A stretch of 64,000 nt of DNA from Mycolicibacterium hodleri (GTDB lineage: Bacteria > Actinomycetota > Actinomycetes > Mycobacteriales > Mycobacteriaceae). Below are positions 52,282 to 62,067 of the stretch, one piece after another (positions within the stretch are counted from its first letter, which is position 1; each line of letters starts with the position of its first letter). The stretch covers positions 1 to 64,000 of the forward strand of contig NZ_RCZG01000014.1 of assembly GCF_006439015.1 (NCBI RefSeq). The letters are read 5' to 3'. The notes under the pieces are model-generated. The model saw only the letters and a list, made by a program, of their open reading frames with translations, did not search any database and was not told the DNA's origin. The translations under genes and the position numbers were made by a program.

Positions 52282-54984
52282 TCAGGTGGTCGGGTTCAGT
52301 CGCTGGTAGATGCGATCGGGGGTGAAGGGTAGGTCGCGGAAGCGGACACCCGTCGCGTCCTCGAGCGCATTCGCAAGTGCGGGCGCGACCGGATTGATGC
52401 AGCACTCCGCCATGCCCTTGGCCTTCATCGGACCTACCGAATCAGTCGACTTCACGAACAACAACTCGGTGGGCGGAACGTCGGCGAAGGTGGGTATGCG
52501 ATAGTTCCGCAGGTTGGGGTTGACCATCACGCCCTTGTCGTCGACGTGAAAGTTCTCGGTGAGTGCGAAGCCGATGCCCATGGCCACGCCACCGTCGACC
52601 TGACCCCGCACCTGTGCGGGATTGATGATCACGCCTGCGTCGGTGGCGTGCACGCTGTAGAGGATCCGGATCTCGCCGGTGATCCGGTGTACGGCTATTC
52701 GGAAGCCGTGAGTGTTGGACGTGACGCTGCGCGGCGAGCCGTAGGCCTTGCGCGACTCGGTGAACCGGACGCCACGCAACCGGGCCGCCTTGAGAATCTC
52801 GCCCAGCGTGAGCCGCCGATCACCGCACACCACCCCATCGTCGTCCAATGCGCAGTCGGCCACCGCGGCCCCCATGCGGTTCGCCGCAAATCCGATGATG
52901 CGTTTCGCCAAGGCGGTGGAGGCGTAGTTGACGGCATTGCCCGCGACGAACATGCCTGCGCTGGCGAACGCACCGGTGTCGAAACCGGTCTTGTCGGTGT
53001 CGGACTGCACCAGTCGGATCCGGTCGGGTGTGGTGCCCAAATTCGTCGCCGCGATCTGGATGTGCACGGTCGACGTTCCCTCTCCGAATTCAACTGTGCC
53101 GATGGCGATCTCGTAGGTGCCGTCGTCGCACAGCGTCGCCCACGCATCTGAGATGTGGTCGGTCGGCGGGGCCGTCTCGTGCAGGGACGTCGCAGCGCCG
53201 ACGCCGACGAGCCAGTCATCGCCGAGATCGTTCTCGCTGTCATCGAGACGCAACGCCTCGTCGACGAGGTCGATGCACTGCGAGATGCCGTCCTCGCAGA
53301 ACTCGACGTCGTCGGAATGGTCTGAGAGTGCCAGCAGCGCGTCGCCGGGGCGAACGACGTTGCGGCGCCTCATCTCCAGTGGATCGATGCCGAGCTTGAC
53401 GGCCAGTTCGTGGATCGCGCACTCGACCGCGTAACCCGGTTGCGTCATGCCGTAGCCGCGTAATGCGCCACTGGGCACGGTGTTCGTGTAGACCGACCAG
53501 GCGTCGAACTTCTTGTTGGGACAGCGGTAGAGCGCGATCGCGGCGCCCGCGGCGAACAACGTCTCTCCGCCGTGGTTGCCGTATGCGCCGGTGTTGGAGA
53601 CGTTGTGGTATCCGAACGCGGTCAGTGTCCCGTCGGCCTTGGCTCCGAGCTTCACCGTCACCTTCATCGGGTGCCGCGGGGAAGCAGTGGTGAACTCCTC
53701 TTCCCTGGTGAACTCCCACGACACGGGACGCCCGGTATCCAGGGTGGCCAGTGCGGGCAGGTCCTCGGAGATCAACTCCTGCTTGCCGCCGAAGCCTCCG
53801 CCGACGCGCATGCAGAACACCCGCAGCTGGTCGGGCCGCAGGCTGAACAGGTGTGCCAGTTTGAGCTTGGCGACCGACGGTGACTGCGAGGCGGTGCGGA
53901 CGTGCAGCCTGCCGTCCTGCATCCAGGCGATCGAACCATGCGTCTCGAGGTGCGCGTGCTGAACCCGCGGGGAGAAGTAGGTGGCTTCGTGAATCACGTC
54001 CGCCTCGGCGAACCCTGCTGCCACATCGCCGATATCGCCGTGCAACTCGAGGAGGACGTTGTGGTCCTTGTCGTGCGCGAACGGGTCGTCGTAACTGTGT
54101 AACTGGGGGGCGCCGTCGGCCATCGCTTCTTCGGGATCGAAGACGGCGGGTAGCACCTGGTATTGCACGACAACGTTGCGGACACCCTCTTCGGCGGCGC
54201 GCACCGAGTCGGCGAGTACGGCCACCACCCGTTGTCCCGCGAAGCGCACGACGTTGTCGAGCATGTAGGTGTCGTCCGGATCGACGAGGTGATCGGTGTG
54301 GATCGCGGTGCTGTAGCGCTTCCGCGGAACGTCCTCCCAGGTGTACACCCGCTGCACACCGGGTACTCTCAGGGCCGCTGACGTATCGATCGCGATGATG
54401 CGGGCGTGGGCGTGCGGGGAGTGCAGCACCTTCAGGTGCAGCATGCCCTCCATCTCGGTGTCCATCGTGAACTCGACGGTTCCCGTCACGACTCCGGTGG
54501 CCGCCGGTGCCCCGACGCTGATGCCGACGGCGTGACCGGGCTTGGCCTCCTCGATGCCCGCTACACCGTGCACTGCGTCCGCGATCGCGCGGTAGCCCGT
54601 GCAGCGGCAAAGGTTTCCCTTCAGCGCGCGCGGGAGGTCACGCTTCTGCTCCTCGCTGAACGTGGCGGCGGTCATGATCATGCCAGCGGTACAGAAGCCG
54701 CACTGGAAGCCTGGGGCGACGCGGAACTGCTCTTGCATCGGGTGCAGGTCGCCCGGAGTGCCAAGTCCCTCGATGGTGGTGACCTCGCGGCCGTCGGCGC
54801 GGAACGCAGGCGTGATGCAGCTGTGCACGGGTTCTCCGTCCAGCCACACCGTGCAGGCGCCGCAATCGCCTGCGTCGCAACCCTTCTTGACCCCGTGGTT
54901 TCCCAGTGTGCGAACGAAGGTCCGCAGGCACTGGCCGGGTTCGGGCTCGGCGTCGAACGTCTTGCCGTTCACCGTGTACGTCAC
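52282..54984 (-). CDS. Molybdenum hydroxylase: fused 2Fe-2S and Mo-cofactor subunit (xanthine dehydrogenase family)
   Basis: Residues 1-150 carry two 2Fe-2S clusters (C36, C41, C44, C56 and C95, C98, C126, C128). The rest is the Mo-cofactor subunit with RVGGGFGGKQ, TNTVPSGALRGYGMTQPGY and the catalytic-type glutamate in AKGMAECCINP near 860. Most bacterial enzymes have the FeS domain as a separate gene, so this fusion is notable. The partner FAD subunit is coupled upstream (GTGA, 54981-54984). With guanine deaminase divergent, xanthine to urate is the natural guess, but hypoxanthine or another N-heterocycle is possible. Confidence 0.9.
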   Translation of the reverse strand: MTYTVNGKTFDAEPEPGQCLRTFVRTLGNHGVKKGCDAGDCGACTVWLDGEPVHSCITPAFRADGREVTTIEGLGTPGDLHPMQEQFRVAPGFQCGFCTAGMIMTAATFSEEQKRDLPRALKGNLCRCTGYRAIADAVHGVAGIEEAKPGHAVGISVGAPAATGVVTGTVEFTMDTEMEGMLHLKVLHSPHAHARIIAIDTSAALRVPGVQRVYTWEDVPRKRYSTAIHTDHLVDPDDTYMLDNVVRFAGQRVVAVLADSVRAAEEGVRNVVVQYQVLPAVFDPEEAMADGAPQLHSYDDPFAHDKDHNVLLELHGDIGDVAAGFAEADVIHEATYFSPRVQHAHLETHGSIAWMQDGRLHVRTASQSPSVAKLKLAHLFSLRPDQLRVFCMRVGGGFGGKQELISEDLPALATLDTGRPVSWEFTREEEFTTASPRHPMKVTVKLGAKADGTLTAFGYHNVSNTGAYGNHGGETLFAAGAAIALYRCPNKKFDAWSVYTNTVPSGALRGYGMTQPGYAVECAIHELAVKLGIDPLEMRRRNVVRPGDALLALSDHSDDVEFCEDGISQCIDLVDEALRLDDSENDLGDDWLVGVGAATSLHETAPPTDHISDAWATLCDDGTYEIAIGTVEFGEGTSTVHIQIAATNLGTTPDRIRLVQSDTDKTGFDTGAFASAGMFVAGNAVNYASTALAKRIIGFAANRMGAAVADCALDDDGVVCGDRRLTLGEILKAARLRGVRFTESRKAYGSPRSVTSNTHGFRIAVHRITGEIRILYSVHATDAGVIINPAQVRGQVDGGVAMGIGFALTENFHVDDKGVMVNPNLRNYRIPTFADVPPTELLFVKSTDSVGPMKAKGMAECCINPVAPALANALEDATGVRFRDLPFTPDRIYQRLNPTT

Positions 54985-55808
54985 GCCGGGCCTCCCGCGC
55001 TGAGTTCGGACCGGATCTGTTCGGCGTAGTACCTCGCCAGGTGGCGGCGGTGACCGGGACTTCCGTTCGGGTCGTCGAACCAGACGTCGTCGCCGATCGC
55101 GTCGACGGCCTGCGCCAAGGTGTCGGCCGACGGCATGGTGTCGTACGACAGTCGAACGGGGTGCGTCGTTCCCGCGGTGATGACGAGCGACAGATCGTCA
55201 CCGCCCTGGGTCTGGGTCGCGACCAAGAAGATCGTCGACCGCCCCATCTTCGTGAGAGTGAAGCGGCGGTGGGTCTGTCGCTTGCCCAGCGCGTGCGCTG
55301 GAATGTGGATGCTGCGCAACACTTCACCGGGTCCCAGGATGTTCTGGTGATCACCCGTCACGAAGTCGGCTGCAGCCACGGTGCGCTCGGAGCCGCGTGC
55401 CGACCACAGGCGGTAGGTGGCCTCCAACCCAACCGTGAGGGTGATCATCGGGCCTGCGGGCAACGACATGCAGACGTTGCCGCCGACCGTCGCCGAGTTC
55501 CACACCTTGAACGACGCCAGGAAGGCTTCGCAGCTGGTGCGCAGCAGCGGCGCAGCCGTCCAGCTCTCGGGGGCATTGAGCGCATACAGGTCTGCGATGG
55601 TGCACATCGCACCGATCTCGAGGCCGTCCTCGTCGGCGATGAGTGAATCCCAGCCCAGCGGAACGAGATCGATCAGGCGGCGGAGCCCGGGCTGGCGATC
55701 GGAGAACAGCCAGGTGCCACCGGCGAGCCAGGCATCTCCTGGGCGCCACATCGGACCCGGCGGGTTCGAAGGCTCCCGAACGACCTCCTCGACGGTGGTG
55801 ATGTCCAT
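54981..55808 (-). CDS. Molybdenum hydroxylase FAD-binding subunit
   Basis: The 275-residue CoxM/XdhB-type protein has the FAD motif AWLAGGTWLFSDRQPG, the isoalloxazine-binding NSATVGGNVCMSLPAGP and a C-terminal CO-dehydrogenase flavin domain. It takes electrons from the FeS centres of the fused subunit. It is the first gene of the minus-strand operon. The 200-bp divergent region to guaD precedes it. Confidence 0.9.
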   Translation of the reverse strand: MDITTVEEVVREPSNPPGPMWRPGDAWLAGGTWLFSDRQPGLRRLIDLVPLGWDSLIADEDGLEIGAMCTIADLYALNAPESWTAAPLLRTSCEAFLASFKVWNSATVGGNVCMSLPAGPMITLTVGLEATYRLWSARGSERTVAAADFVTGDHQNILGPGEVLRSIHIPAHALGKRQTHRRFTLTKMGRSTIFLVATQTQGGDDLSLVITAGTTHPVRLSYDTMPSADTLAQAVDAIGDDVWFDDPNGSPGHRRHLARYYAEQIRSELSAGGPA

Positions 55809-55894
55809 CCGTGCCCCTAGCTCACAACGTGTTTGCCCCGTGGCCGATCAGCCCGCCAACGGCTGACTCTATGGCACGCCGTCGCGCGGGTGCG

Positions 55895-55913
55895 CCCAGT
55901 CTGCGAAACTGGG
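55895..55913. promoter_or_regulatory. Inverted repeat in the guaD/molybdenum hydroxylase divergent promoter
   Basis: CCCAGT (55895-55900), seven bases, ACTGGG (55908-55913), in the 200-bp region between the two operons (55809-56008). A shared operator for coordinate control of both arms is the simplest reading. No regulator gene is encoded in the module. Confidence 0.5.
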
Positions 55914-56008
55914 ATTCGACCGTGTTGGTCAGGCGCTTCATCAGGAAATGCGGCCTCGTCGGAGGTAGCGTGACCGGCTCGCACGACACCACCAGCGAGG
56001 AGTAGTCG

Positions 56009-57409
56009 ATGGCAAGCCACGTTCACCTGGGCCACGTCTTTCACGTAGCGGGCAGCGCGCTGGTGACCGGTGCCGCCGACGCGCTGGTGTCCATCCCCGA
56101 CGGCGCGCTGGTCGTCGATGAGTCCGGTGACATCGTCTACTGCGGCGAACGTACCGAGTTGCCCGCGGAGAGTGGCACCGTGCACGACCATCGGCCCGGC
56201 TACCTCCTTCCCGGCTTCGTCGACACCCACGTCCACTTCCCACAAACGTATGCCGGCGACTCCTACGGCGGCGGGCAGCTTCTCGAGTGGCTGAATCAGT
56301 GCATCTTCCCGTCCGAGTCCAAGTTCGCCGACCCCGAGTTCGCGCAGCAGGCCGCCGTCGAATTCTGTGCCCGCCGGATCGCCGCAGGCACCACCGCGGC
56401 CATGGTCTTCGGTTCGGCGTTCCCGCACGCTCAGGACTCCTTGTTCACGGAGACTCGGCGGGCGGGCCTACGCCTGGTCTCGGGCCGTGGCATCCAGACG
56501 GTGGGACCCGAAACGGCCCGATCGTTGATCACCTCCGAGGCGGACGCAATCCGGCTGACCCGCGAGGAGATCGACAAATGGCACGCTGCGGACACCGGTG
56601 ACGTCGATACCGCGCTCCTCCACGTGGCGATCGTGCCGCGTTTTTCGCTGTCGGTGACCGCCGAGACGCTGAAGAACCTCGGTGAGCTCTACGACGAGAT
56701 GCGCAGCCGCGGCGTGTACGTGCACAGCCATCTCAACGAGAACAACCGCCCCGGCAGCGGCGAGGTCGACTCGACGAAGCAGGCATACCAGGTGGATTCG
56801 TACCTCGACACCTACGACGGCAAGTTCCTGCCGGGATCCGCGACCGGCGGCAAGAGCCTGCTGGGTAGGCGCACCATCCTTGCGCACTGCGTGCACTGCC
56901 AGGACGCAGAACTGGAGCGGATGGCACAGACCGGAACGTCGATATCGCACTGTCCGATCTCCCAACTGTTCCTGGGATCGGGCACCATGCCGTGGAAGCG
57001 CACCGTGGCCTCAGGGGTGAACATCGCGGCCGGAACGGATTTCGGCGGGGGCGACGAGTGGCTGATCCCACGTGTGCTCGGCGATGCCTTCAAGGTGCAC
57101 CTCACCGAACCCGGGGACGACGGGATCTCGATGCACCCGGCAGAAATGCTCTTCATGGGCACGCTCGCCGGCGCCCGCGCCTTGGACATGGAGAGTCGAT
57201 TCGGCAACTTCGACATCGGAAAGGAAGCCGACTTCGTCGTCGTCGACCCATCCGGTACCCCGGCGCTCGAAGCCAACATGGCCTGGGCCGTCCGCTCCAG
57301 CGAGCCCGAACTGGCCAGGGATCAAACACTTTTCGCTCTCCTGATGGGCATTCGCGAGTCGTCCATCAACGAGGTCTATGTGCAGGGCCGTCGCGTGACG
57401 GCGGAATAG
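56009..57409 (+). CDS. guaD: Guanine deaminase
   Basis: The 466-residue amidohydrolase has the guanine-deaminase-type metal motif LPGFVDTHVHFPQ, then VYVHSHLNENNRPG, AHCVHC and the late metal Asp in GTDFGGGDE. Guanine deaminase converts guanine to xanthine in the cytoplasm, feeding the divergent xanthine-dehydrogenase-type enzyme. The start has GCGAGGAG upstream. It is followed after 11 nt by the second ABM membrane gene with its own AATAGGAGG site. Confidence 0.9.
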   Translation: MASHVHLGHVFHVAGSALVTGAADALVSIPDGALVVDESGDIVYCGERTELPAESGTVHDHRPGYLLPGFVDTHVHFPQTYAGDSYGGGQLLEWLNQCIFPSESKFADPEFAQQAAVEFCARRIAAGTTAAMVFGSAFPHAQDSLFTETRRAGLRLVSGRGIQTVGPETARSLITSEADAIRLTREEIDKWHAADTGDVDTALLHVAIVPRFSLSVTAETLKNLGELYDEMRSRGVYVHSHLNENNRPGSGEVDSTKQAYQVDSYLDTYDGKFLPGSATGGKSLLGRRTILAHCVHCQDAELERMAQTGTSISHCPISQLFLGSGTMPWKRTVASGVNIAAGTDFGGGDEWLIPRVLGDAFKVHLTEPGDDGISMHPAEMLFMGTLAGARALDMESRFGNFDIGKEADFVVVDPSGTPALEANMAWAVRSSEPELARDQTLFALLMGIRESSINEVYVQGRRVTAE

Positions 57410-57420
57410 GAGGCACCACC

Positions 57421-58380
57421 ATGAACGCGCAGCGCGGCGCGGCCACGGCGGTCACCATCTTCCACCGCACCGAGGATGCCTCGGGGTTCGGTAGCTGGCT
57501 GTCCGGGCTGCGGACCTCGGCACGGTCGAGCGAGGGGTTCACCTCGAGTACCTCGTCGATCCGCGACGACGACTTGGACTGGGCCATGTCGGTCACGTTC
57601 GCCACCGAGGGTGAGCTGCACCGTTGGCTCGATGGCGAGGAGCGCCGCAACCTTCTGAAAGGTGGTCAATCCCAGGGGTTCTGGTGTAGAACGGCCGATC
57701 TCATTCTGGGTGAGGGTATCGACGAACCACCCGGGGTGAGCGCCTTCCGGCACGACGTGGTCGCCGGTCGGGAGGCTGACTTCCTGGCTGTCCAGGACAG
57801 GCTGGCTCGCGCCAGTTCGGCGTTCCCCGGCTATGAGGGCACCGCCCTGTTGCCTCCCGACGAGGGCGGCGACTGGTTGTCGCTGCTGCGGTTCAGGACA
57901 CCCGAGCAGCTGTCCGCGTGGCTGCGGTCAGCGGAGCGCGACGAAGCCTTGCCGGGCCTGCGGTCCAGCCTGGCGAAGGGTTTCTCCGCGGTGTCGAGCA
58001 CCACGCCGTTCGCCACCACGGTCCGGGTTCAGGACGGTCGGACTCTGATGACGCCGAACTGGAAGTCGGCGATGCTCGTCCTACTCGTGCTCTATCCGAC
58101 CGTGATGGTGTTGTCGCGGTTCTTCGGTCCACTTCTCGACCGCGCCGGTGCTGAGCCGTGGTTGGCGCTGTGGGTCAGCCAGATCGTCAGCGTGTCGGCG
58201 CTTCAGTGGTGGTTGATGCCCGCGGTGACTCGGCCCTTCCGAAGGTGGCTCGACCCGGTCGACGGTGCGGGTTTCCGGATCGGTCTGGTGGGCGCGTCCG
58301 TCGTCCTCGTCGGCTACGGCGTGACACTGGCCGTTTTCGCCACCGTGACGTGGCTGCAGTTCTGGGACTACCTCAAGTGA
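57421..58380 (+). CDS. Two ABM-domain, three-span membrane protein, copy B
   Basis: The 319-residue protein is a paralogue of the 51306-52277 gene. It has two ABM-like domains (about 8-95 and 103-190, less conserved in the first) and three spans (about 216-238, 243-262, 283-310). LYPTVMVLSRFFGPL, WLMPAVTRPFRRWLDP and the W-x-F-W end match copy A (LYPTVVFLTLALSPL, AMPYYVNPVLKRWLRP). It is co-transcribed with guaD and closes the plus-strand arm of the module. The function is unknown. Confidence 0.85.
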   Translation: MNAQRGAATAVTIFHRTEDASGFGSWLSGLRTSARSSEGFTSSTSSIRDDDLDWAMSVTFATEGELHRWLDGEERRNLLKGGQSQGFWCRTADLILGEGIDEPPGVSAFRHDVVAGREADFLAVQDRLARASSAFPGYEGTALLPPDEGGDWLSLLRFRTPEQLSAWLRSAERDEALPGLRSSLAKGFSAVSSTTPFATTVRVQDGRTLMTPNWKSAMLVLLVLYPTVMVLSRFFGPLLDRAGAEPWLALWVSQIVSVSALQWWLMPAVTRPFRRWLDPVDGAGFRIGLVGASVVLVGYGVTLAVFATVTWLQFWDYLK

Positions 58381-58473
58381 GCGAGCCCAATACGCTTGCC
58401 CAACTGGCCGTACAGTTCGTCGCATAGCCCGGCAAGCGGTGTTCGAGGGCCACTGGCGCGGAGAGGTTGACGA

Positions 58474-59284
58474 GTGGCTTTGGTCTCCCCACCTCGAGTT
58501 GCCACGTTCGGTGCCGTCCTCTGGGGCGTCTTCCTCGCGTGGCTGCTGTGGGTCTGGTGGCATGGGGGAGCGCGCGGTCTGGCCGCCGTGCATGTCGTCA
58601 GCAATGTGGCATTCGCGATCTTCGGGTTGTTCGCCGTGGTGTGCGCCGGCGCGGCGGCGGTGTCGAACTGCGGTCGGGCGCGAGCGGCGTGGTCGTGCGT
58701 CGCGGTAGGCCTCGGGGCCTGGGTCGCCGGTGGCGTCGTCGGGACACCTCAACCGCTGTGGAGTGGCGGCGAGATGTCCGTCCCCTCGGTCGTCGACGGC
58801 GGGTACATCGCGCTGCCGGTGGCGATCTGCATTGCGCTGTTGCTGCTGCCCGTAGGGCACTCCGGGCTGTCTGCGATGCGGCTAGTCATGGACGGCCTGA
58901 TCGTCACCGGTGCGGACTCGGGCCGTAGTGGAGCGGTTGCGCGAGTGCGGAATTCGCGTGTCGATCGACGATTTCGGCAGCGGCTTCAGCGGGCTGCACT
59001 ATCTGCGGGAACTCCCCGTCGACGAGGTCAAGCTGGACCAGCAGTTCGTCATGCCCATCCTCGAGGACAGGCGTGCCGCCGCGATCGTGCGCGCCGTCAT
59101 CGATATGGCCCACGACATGGGGGTGACCTGCGTCGCGGAGGGCGTCGCGAGTGCCGCGGTCGCCGATCGCCTTCAGGAATACGGCTGCGACCTGGCGCAG
59201 GGGTACTACTTCAGTCCGCCGATCGGGGCGCCCTCGCTGCTCGAGACGCTGTCGATCCTCGACCCACTGCCGGTCCAGAGGTAG
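58474..59284 (+). pseudogene. c-di-GMP (EAL) membrane protein remnant with internal deletion
   Basis: A GTG at 58474 opens about 145 residues of membrane-spanning sequence ending DGLIVTGA near 58914. From about 58910, in a different frame, a C-terminal EAL phosphodiesterase half follows: RVSIDDFGSGFSGLHYLREL, KLDQQFVMPI, VAEGVASAAVADRLQEYGCD, LAQGYYFSPPIG. The missing middle (end of the membrane part, GGDEF, first EAL half) and the frame change show a deletion. The remaining piece lacks the EAL signature, so it should be inactive. Confidence 0.8.
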
Positions 59285-59363
59285 CTCGGACCGCCGAACG
59301 CCGATCCGCGGTGGCGGCGTGAAGGCCTTTCGGCACTACCGGGGCGCCAGGAAACTCATTAGA

Positions 59364-59384
59364 GTTGAGTGGAACAGACTCAAC
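59364..59384. promoter_or_regulatory. Perfect HAIR-type inverted repeat upstream of clpB
   Basis: GTTGAGT (59364-59370), seven bases, ACTCAAC (59378-59384). The arms are perfect complements and match the HAIR core TTGAGT-N7-ACTCAA. TTGACT at 59386-59391 may be the -35 element. HspR should repress clpB from here. The rest of 59285-59451 shows no other clear signal. Confidence 0.85.
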
Positions 59385-59451
59385 CTTGACTGCGTTGCAC
59401 AACCCGAGAAACATTTTCACCACCCCTCTTTGCACGGAATGGAGGTTCGTC

Positions 59452-61998
59452 GTGGACTCGTTCAACCCGACCACGAAGACCCAGGCGGCGCTGACCGCGG
59501 CATTGCAGGCGGCAACCGCCGCAGGCAATCCCGAGATCCGCCCCGCCCATCTTTTGACGGCGCTGCTTTCCCAGAACGACGGGATCGCTGCGCCCCTACT
59601 CGAGGCCGTCGGCGTTGATCCAGCGATCATCGGGAGCGGGGCGGCGAGCCTCGTCGACCGGCTGCCCAAGGTGAGCGGCGCCAACTCGACGCCCAATCTG
59701 TCGCGTGAGTCCCTGGCAGCGATCACTGCCGCCCAGCAACTGGCTGGGGAGATGGACGACGAATACGTCTCGACAGAGCACATGCTGGTGGGCCTCGCGA
59801 CTGGCGACTCCGACGTCGCCAAGCTCCTCTCGGGGCACGGCGCCTCCCCTCAGGCGCTGCGCGAGGCGTTCACCAAGGTCCGCGGCAGTGCCCGCGTCAC
59901 CAGCGCCGACCCCGAGGCCACCTACCAGGCGCTGGAGAAGTACTCCACCGATCTCACCGCCGCGGCGCGGGAAGGCAAGCTCGACCCAGTCATTGGTCGC
60001 GACAACGAGATTCGTCGCGTCGTTCAGGTACTGAGCCGTCGCACCAAGAACAACCCGGTACTCATCGGCGAACCCGGCGTCGGCAAGACCGCCATCGTCG
60101 AGGGTCTGGCCCAGCGCATCATCGCCGGCGACGTGCCGGAGAGCCTGCGAGACAAGACCGTCGTCTCCCTGGACATGGGCTCCATGGTGGCCGGTGCGAA
60201 GTATCGCGGTGAGTTCGAGGAACGACTGAAGGCCGTCCTCGACGACATCAAGAACTCGGCCGGTCAGGTCATCACCTTCATCGACGAACTCCACACCATC
60301 GTTGGCGCGGGCGCCAGCGGTGAATCGGCGATGGACGCGGGCAACATGATCAAGCCGATGCTGGCCCGCGGCGAGCTGCGGATGGTCGGCGCCACCACAC
60401 TCGAGGAGTACCGCAAGTACATCGAGAAGGACGCCGCCTTGGAGCGGCGCTTCCAGCAGGTGTTCGTGGGCGAGCCGTCCGTCGAGGACACCGTAGGCAT
60501 CCTGCGCGGTCTCAAGGACCGCTACGAGGTGCACCACGGCGTGCGGATCACCGACTCCGCGCTGGTGGCGGCGGCCACGCTGTCGGACCGCTACATCACC
60601 TCACGCTTCCTGCCGGACAAGGCGATCGACCTGGTCGATGAGGCCGGATCACGGCTGCGGATGGAGATCGACTCCCGTCCCGTCGAGATCGACGAGGTGG
60701 AACGTCTGGTACGCCGCCTCGAGATCGAGGAGATGGCGCTGGCGAAGGAAACGGATGCGGCATCCATTGACCGCCTCGCCAAGCTCCGCGCCGAACTGGC
60801 CGACAAGAAGGAGCAGCTCGCCGAGCTGACCACGCGGTGGCAGAACGAGAAGAGTGCCATCGACGTCGTGCGCGACCTGAAGGAGCAGTTGGACCACCTG
60901 CGCGGTGAGTCGGAACGGGCCGAGCGCGATGGCGACCTGGCCAAGGCCGCCGAGCTGCGATACGGGCGGATCCCCGAGATCGAGAAGAAGCTCGACGCCG
61001 CGCTGCCCCAGGCGCAGGCGCAGGAGAACGTCATGCTCAAGGAGGAGGTCGGCCCCGACGACATCGCGGACGTGGTGGCGGCGTGGACCGGCATCCCGGC
61101 TGGGCGCATGCTCGAGGGCGAGACCGCCAAGCTGCTGCGCATGGAGGACGAACTCGGCAAACGGGTGGTCGGTCAAAAGAAGGCCGTCCAAGCCGTTTCT
61201 GATGCGGTTCGTCGCAGCCGGGCCGGGGTCGCCGACCCCAACCGGCCGACGGGCTCATTCCTGTTCCTCGGACCGACGGGCGTCGGCAAGACCGAGCTGG
61301 CCAAGGCATTGGCCGACTTCCTGTTCGACGACGAACGCGCGATGATCCGCATAGACATGAGCGAGTACGGCGAGAAGCACTCGTCTGCGCGGCTCGTCGG
61401 TGCCCCTCCCGGCTACATCGGCTACGACCAGGGCGGGCAGCTGACCGAAGCGGTGCGGCGACGCCCGTACTCGGTGGTGCTGTTCGACGAGGTCGAGAAG
61501 GCGCACCCGGACGTGTTCGACGTGCTCCTCGCCGTACTCGACGAGGGCAGACTGACCGATGGGCAGGGCCGCACGGTCGACTTCCGCAACACCATCCTCA
61601 TCCTGACGTCCAACCTCGGATCGGGCGGCGATGACGAGCAGGTGATGGCGGCGGTACGGGCCGCGTTCAAGCCGGAGTTCATCAACCGCCTCGACGACGT
61701 GCTGATCTTCGACGGCCTACAGCCCGACGAGTTGGTGCGGATCGTCGACATCCAGTTGGAGCAGCTGCAGAGGCGGCTGGCGCAACGTCGGCTGGCCCTC
61801 GAGGTGTCGCTGCCTGCCAAGGAGTGGCTGGCCAACCGCGGGTTCGATCCGGTCTACGGGGCGCGACCGCTGCGCAGGTTGGTTCAGCACTCGATCGGGG
61901 ACCAGCTCGCGAAGCTGCTGCTGGCGGGTGAGGTGCACGATGGCGACGTGGTCCCGGTGAACGTCAGCCCCGACGGCGAGAGCCTGATCCTGGGTTAG
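59452..61998 (+). CDS. clpB: Disaggregase ClpB (Hsp100)
   Basis: The 848-residue AAA+ protein has the same length as M. tuberculosis ClpB. It has an N-domain, NBD1 Walker A GEPGVGKT, a middle coiled coil (about 400-530) and NBD2 Walker A GPTGVGKT. I chose the GTG at 59452 (MDSFNPTTKTQ) with GGAGG at 59441-59445; an upstream in-frame start at 59365 lies in the promoter. It resolves aggregates with DnaKJE. Regulation by HspR is supported by the HAIR site. It ends in a strong hairpin. Confidence 0.97.
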   Translation: MDSFNPTTKTQAALTAALQAATAAGNPEIRPAHLLTALLSQNDGIAAPLLEAVGVDPAIIGSGAASLVDRLPKVSGANSTPNLSRESLAAITAAQQLAGEMDDEYVSTEHMLVGLATGDSDVAKLLSGHGASPQALREAFTKVRGSARVTSADPEATYQALEKYSTDLTAAAREGKLDPVIGRDNEIRRVVQVLSRRTKNNPVLIGEPGVGKTAIVEGLAQRIIAGDVPESLRDKTVVSLDMGSMVAGAKYRGEFEERLKAVLDDIKNSAGQVITFIDELHTIVGAGASGESAMDAGNMIKPMLARGELRMVGATTLEEYRKYIEKDAALERRFQQVFVGEPSVEDTVGILRGLKDRYEVHHGVRITDSALVAAATLSDRYITSRFLPDKAIDLVDEAGSRLRMEIDSRPVEIDEVERLVRRLEIEEMALAKETDAASIDRLAKLRAELADKKEQLAELTTRWQNEKSAIDVVRDLKEQLDHLRGESERAERDGDLAKAAELRYGRIPEIEKKLDAALPQAQAQENVMLKEEVGPDDIADVVAAWTGIPAGRMLEGETAKLLRMEDELGKRVVGQKKAVQAVSDAVRRSRAGVADPNRPTGSFLFLGPTGVGKTELAKALADFLFDDERAMIRIDMSEYGEKHSSARLVGAPPGYIGYDQGGQLTEAVRRRPYSVVLFDEVEKAHPDVFDVLLAVLDEGRLTDGQGRTVDFRNTILILTSNLGSGGDDEQVMAAVRAAFKPEFINRLDDVLIFDGLQPDELVRIVDIQLEQLQRRLAQRRLALEVSLPAKEWLANRGFDPVYGARPLRRLVQHSIGDQLAKLLLAGEVHDGDVVPVNVSPDGESLILG

Positions 61999-62017
61999 GT
62001 TTCCCGCGAGCAGTCGC

Positions 62018-62052
62018 AAAGGCCCCCACTTCGATGCGAAATGGGGGCCTTT
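62018..62052. terminator. Bidirectional hairpin terminator after clpB
   Basis: AAAGGCCCCCA (62018-62028) and TGGGGGCCTTT (62042-62052) are perfect 11-bp complements with a 13-nt loop, between the convergent clpB and SDR genes. The T-rich right end and A-rich left end make it work in both directions. Confidence 0.9.
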
Positions 62053-62067
62053 CGCGTCTGCTCGCGG

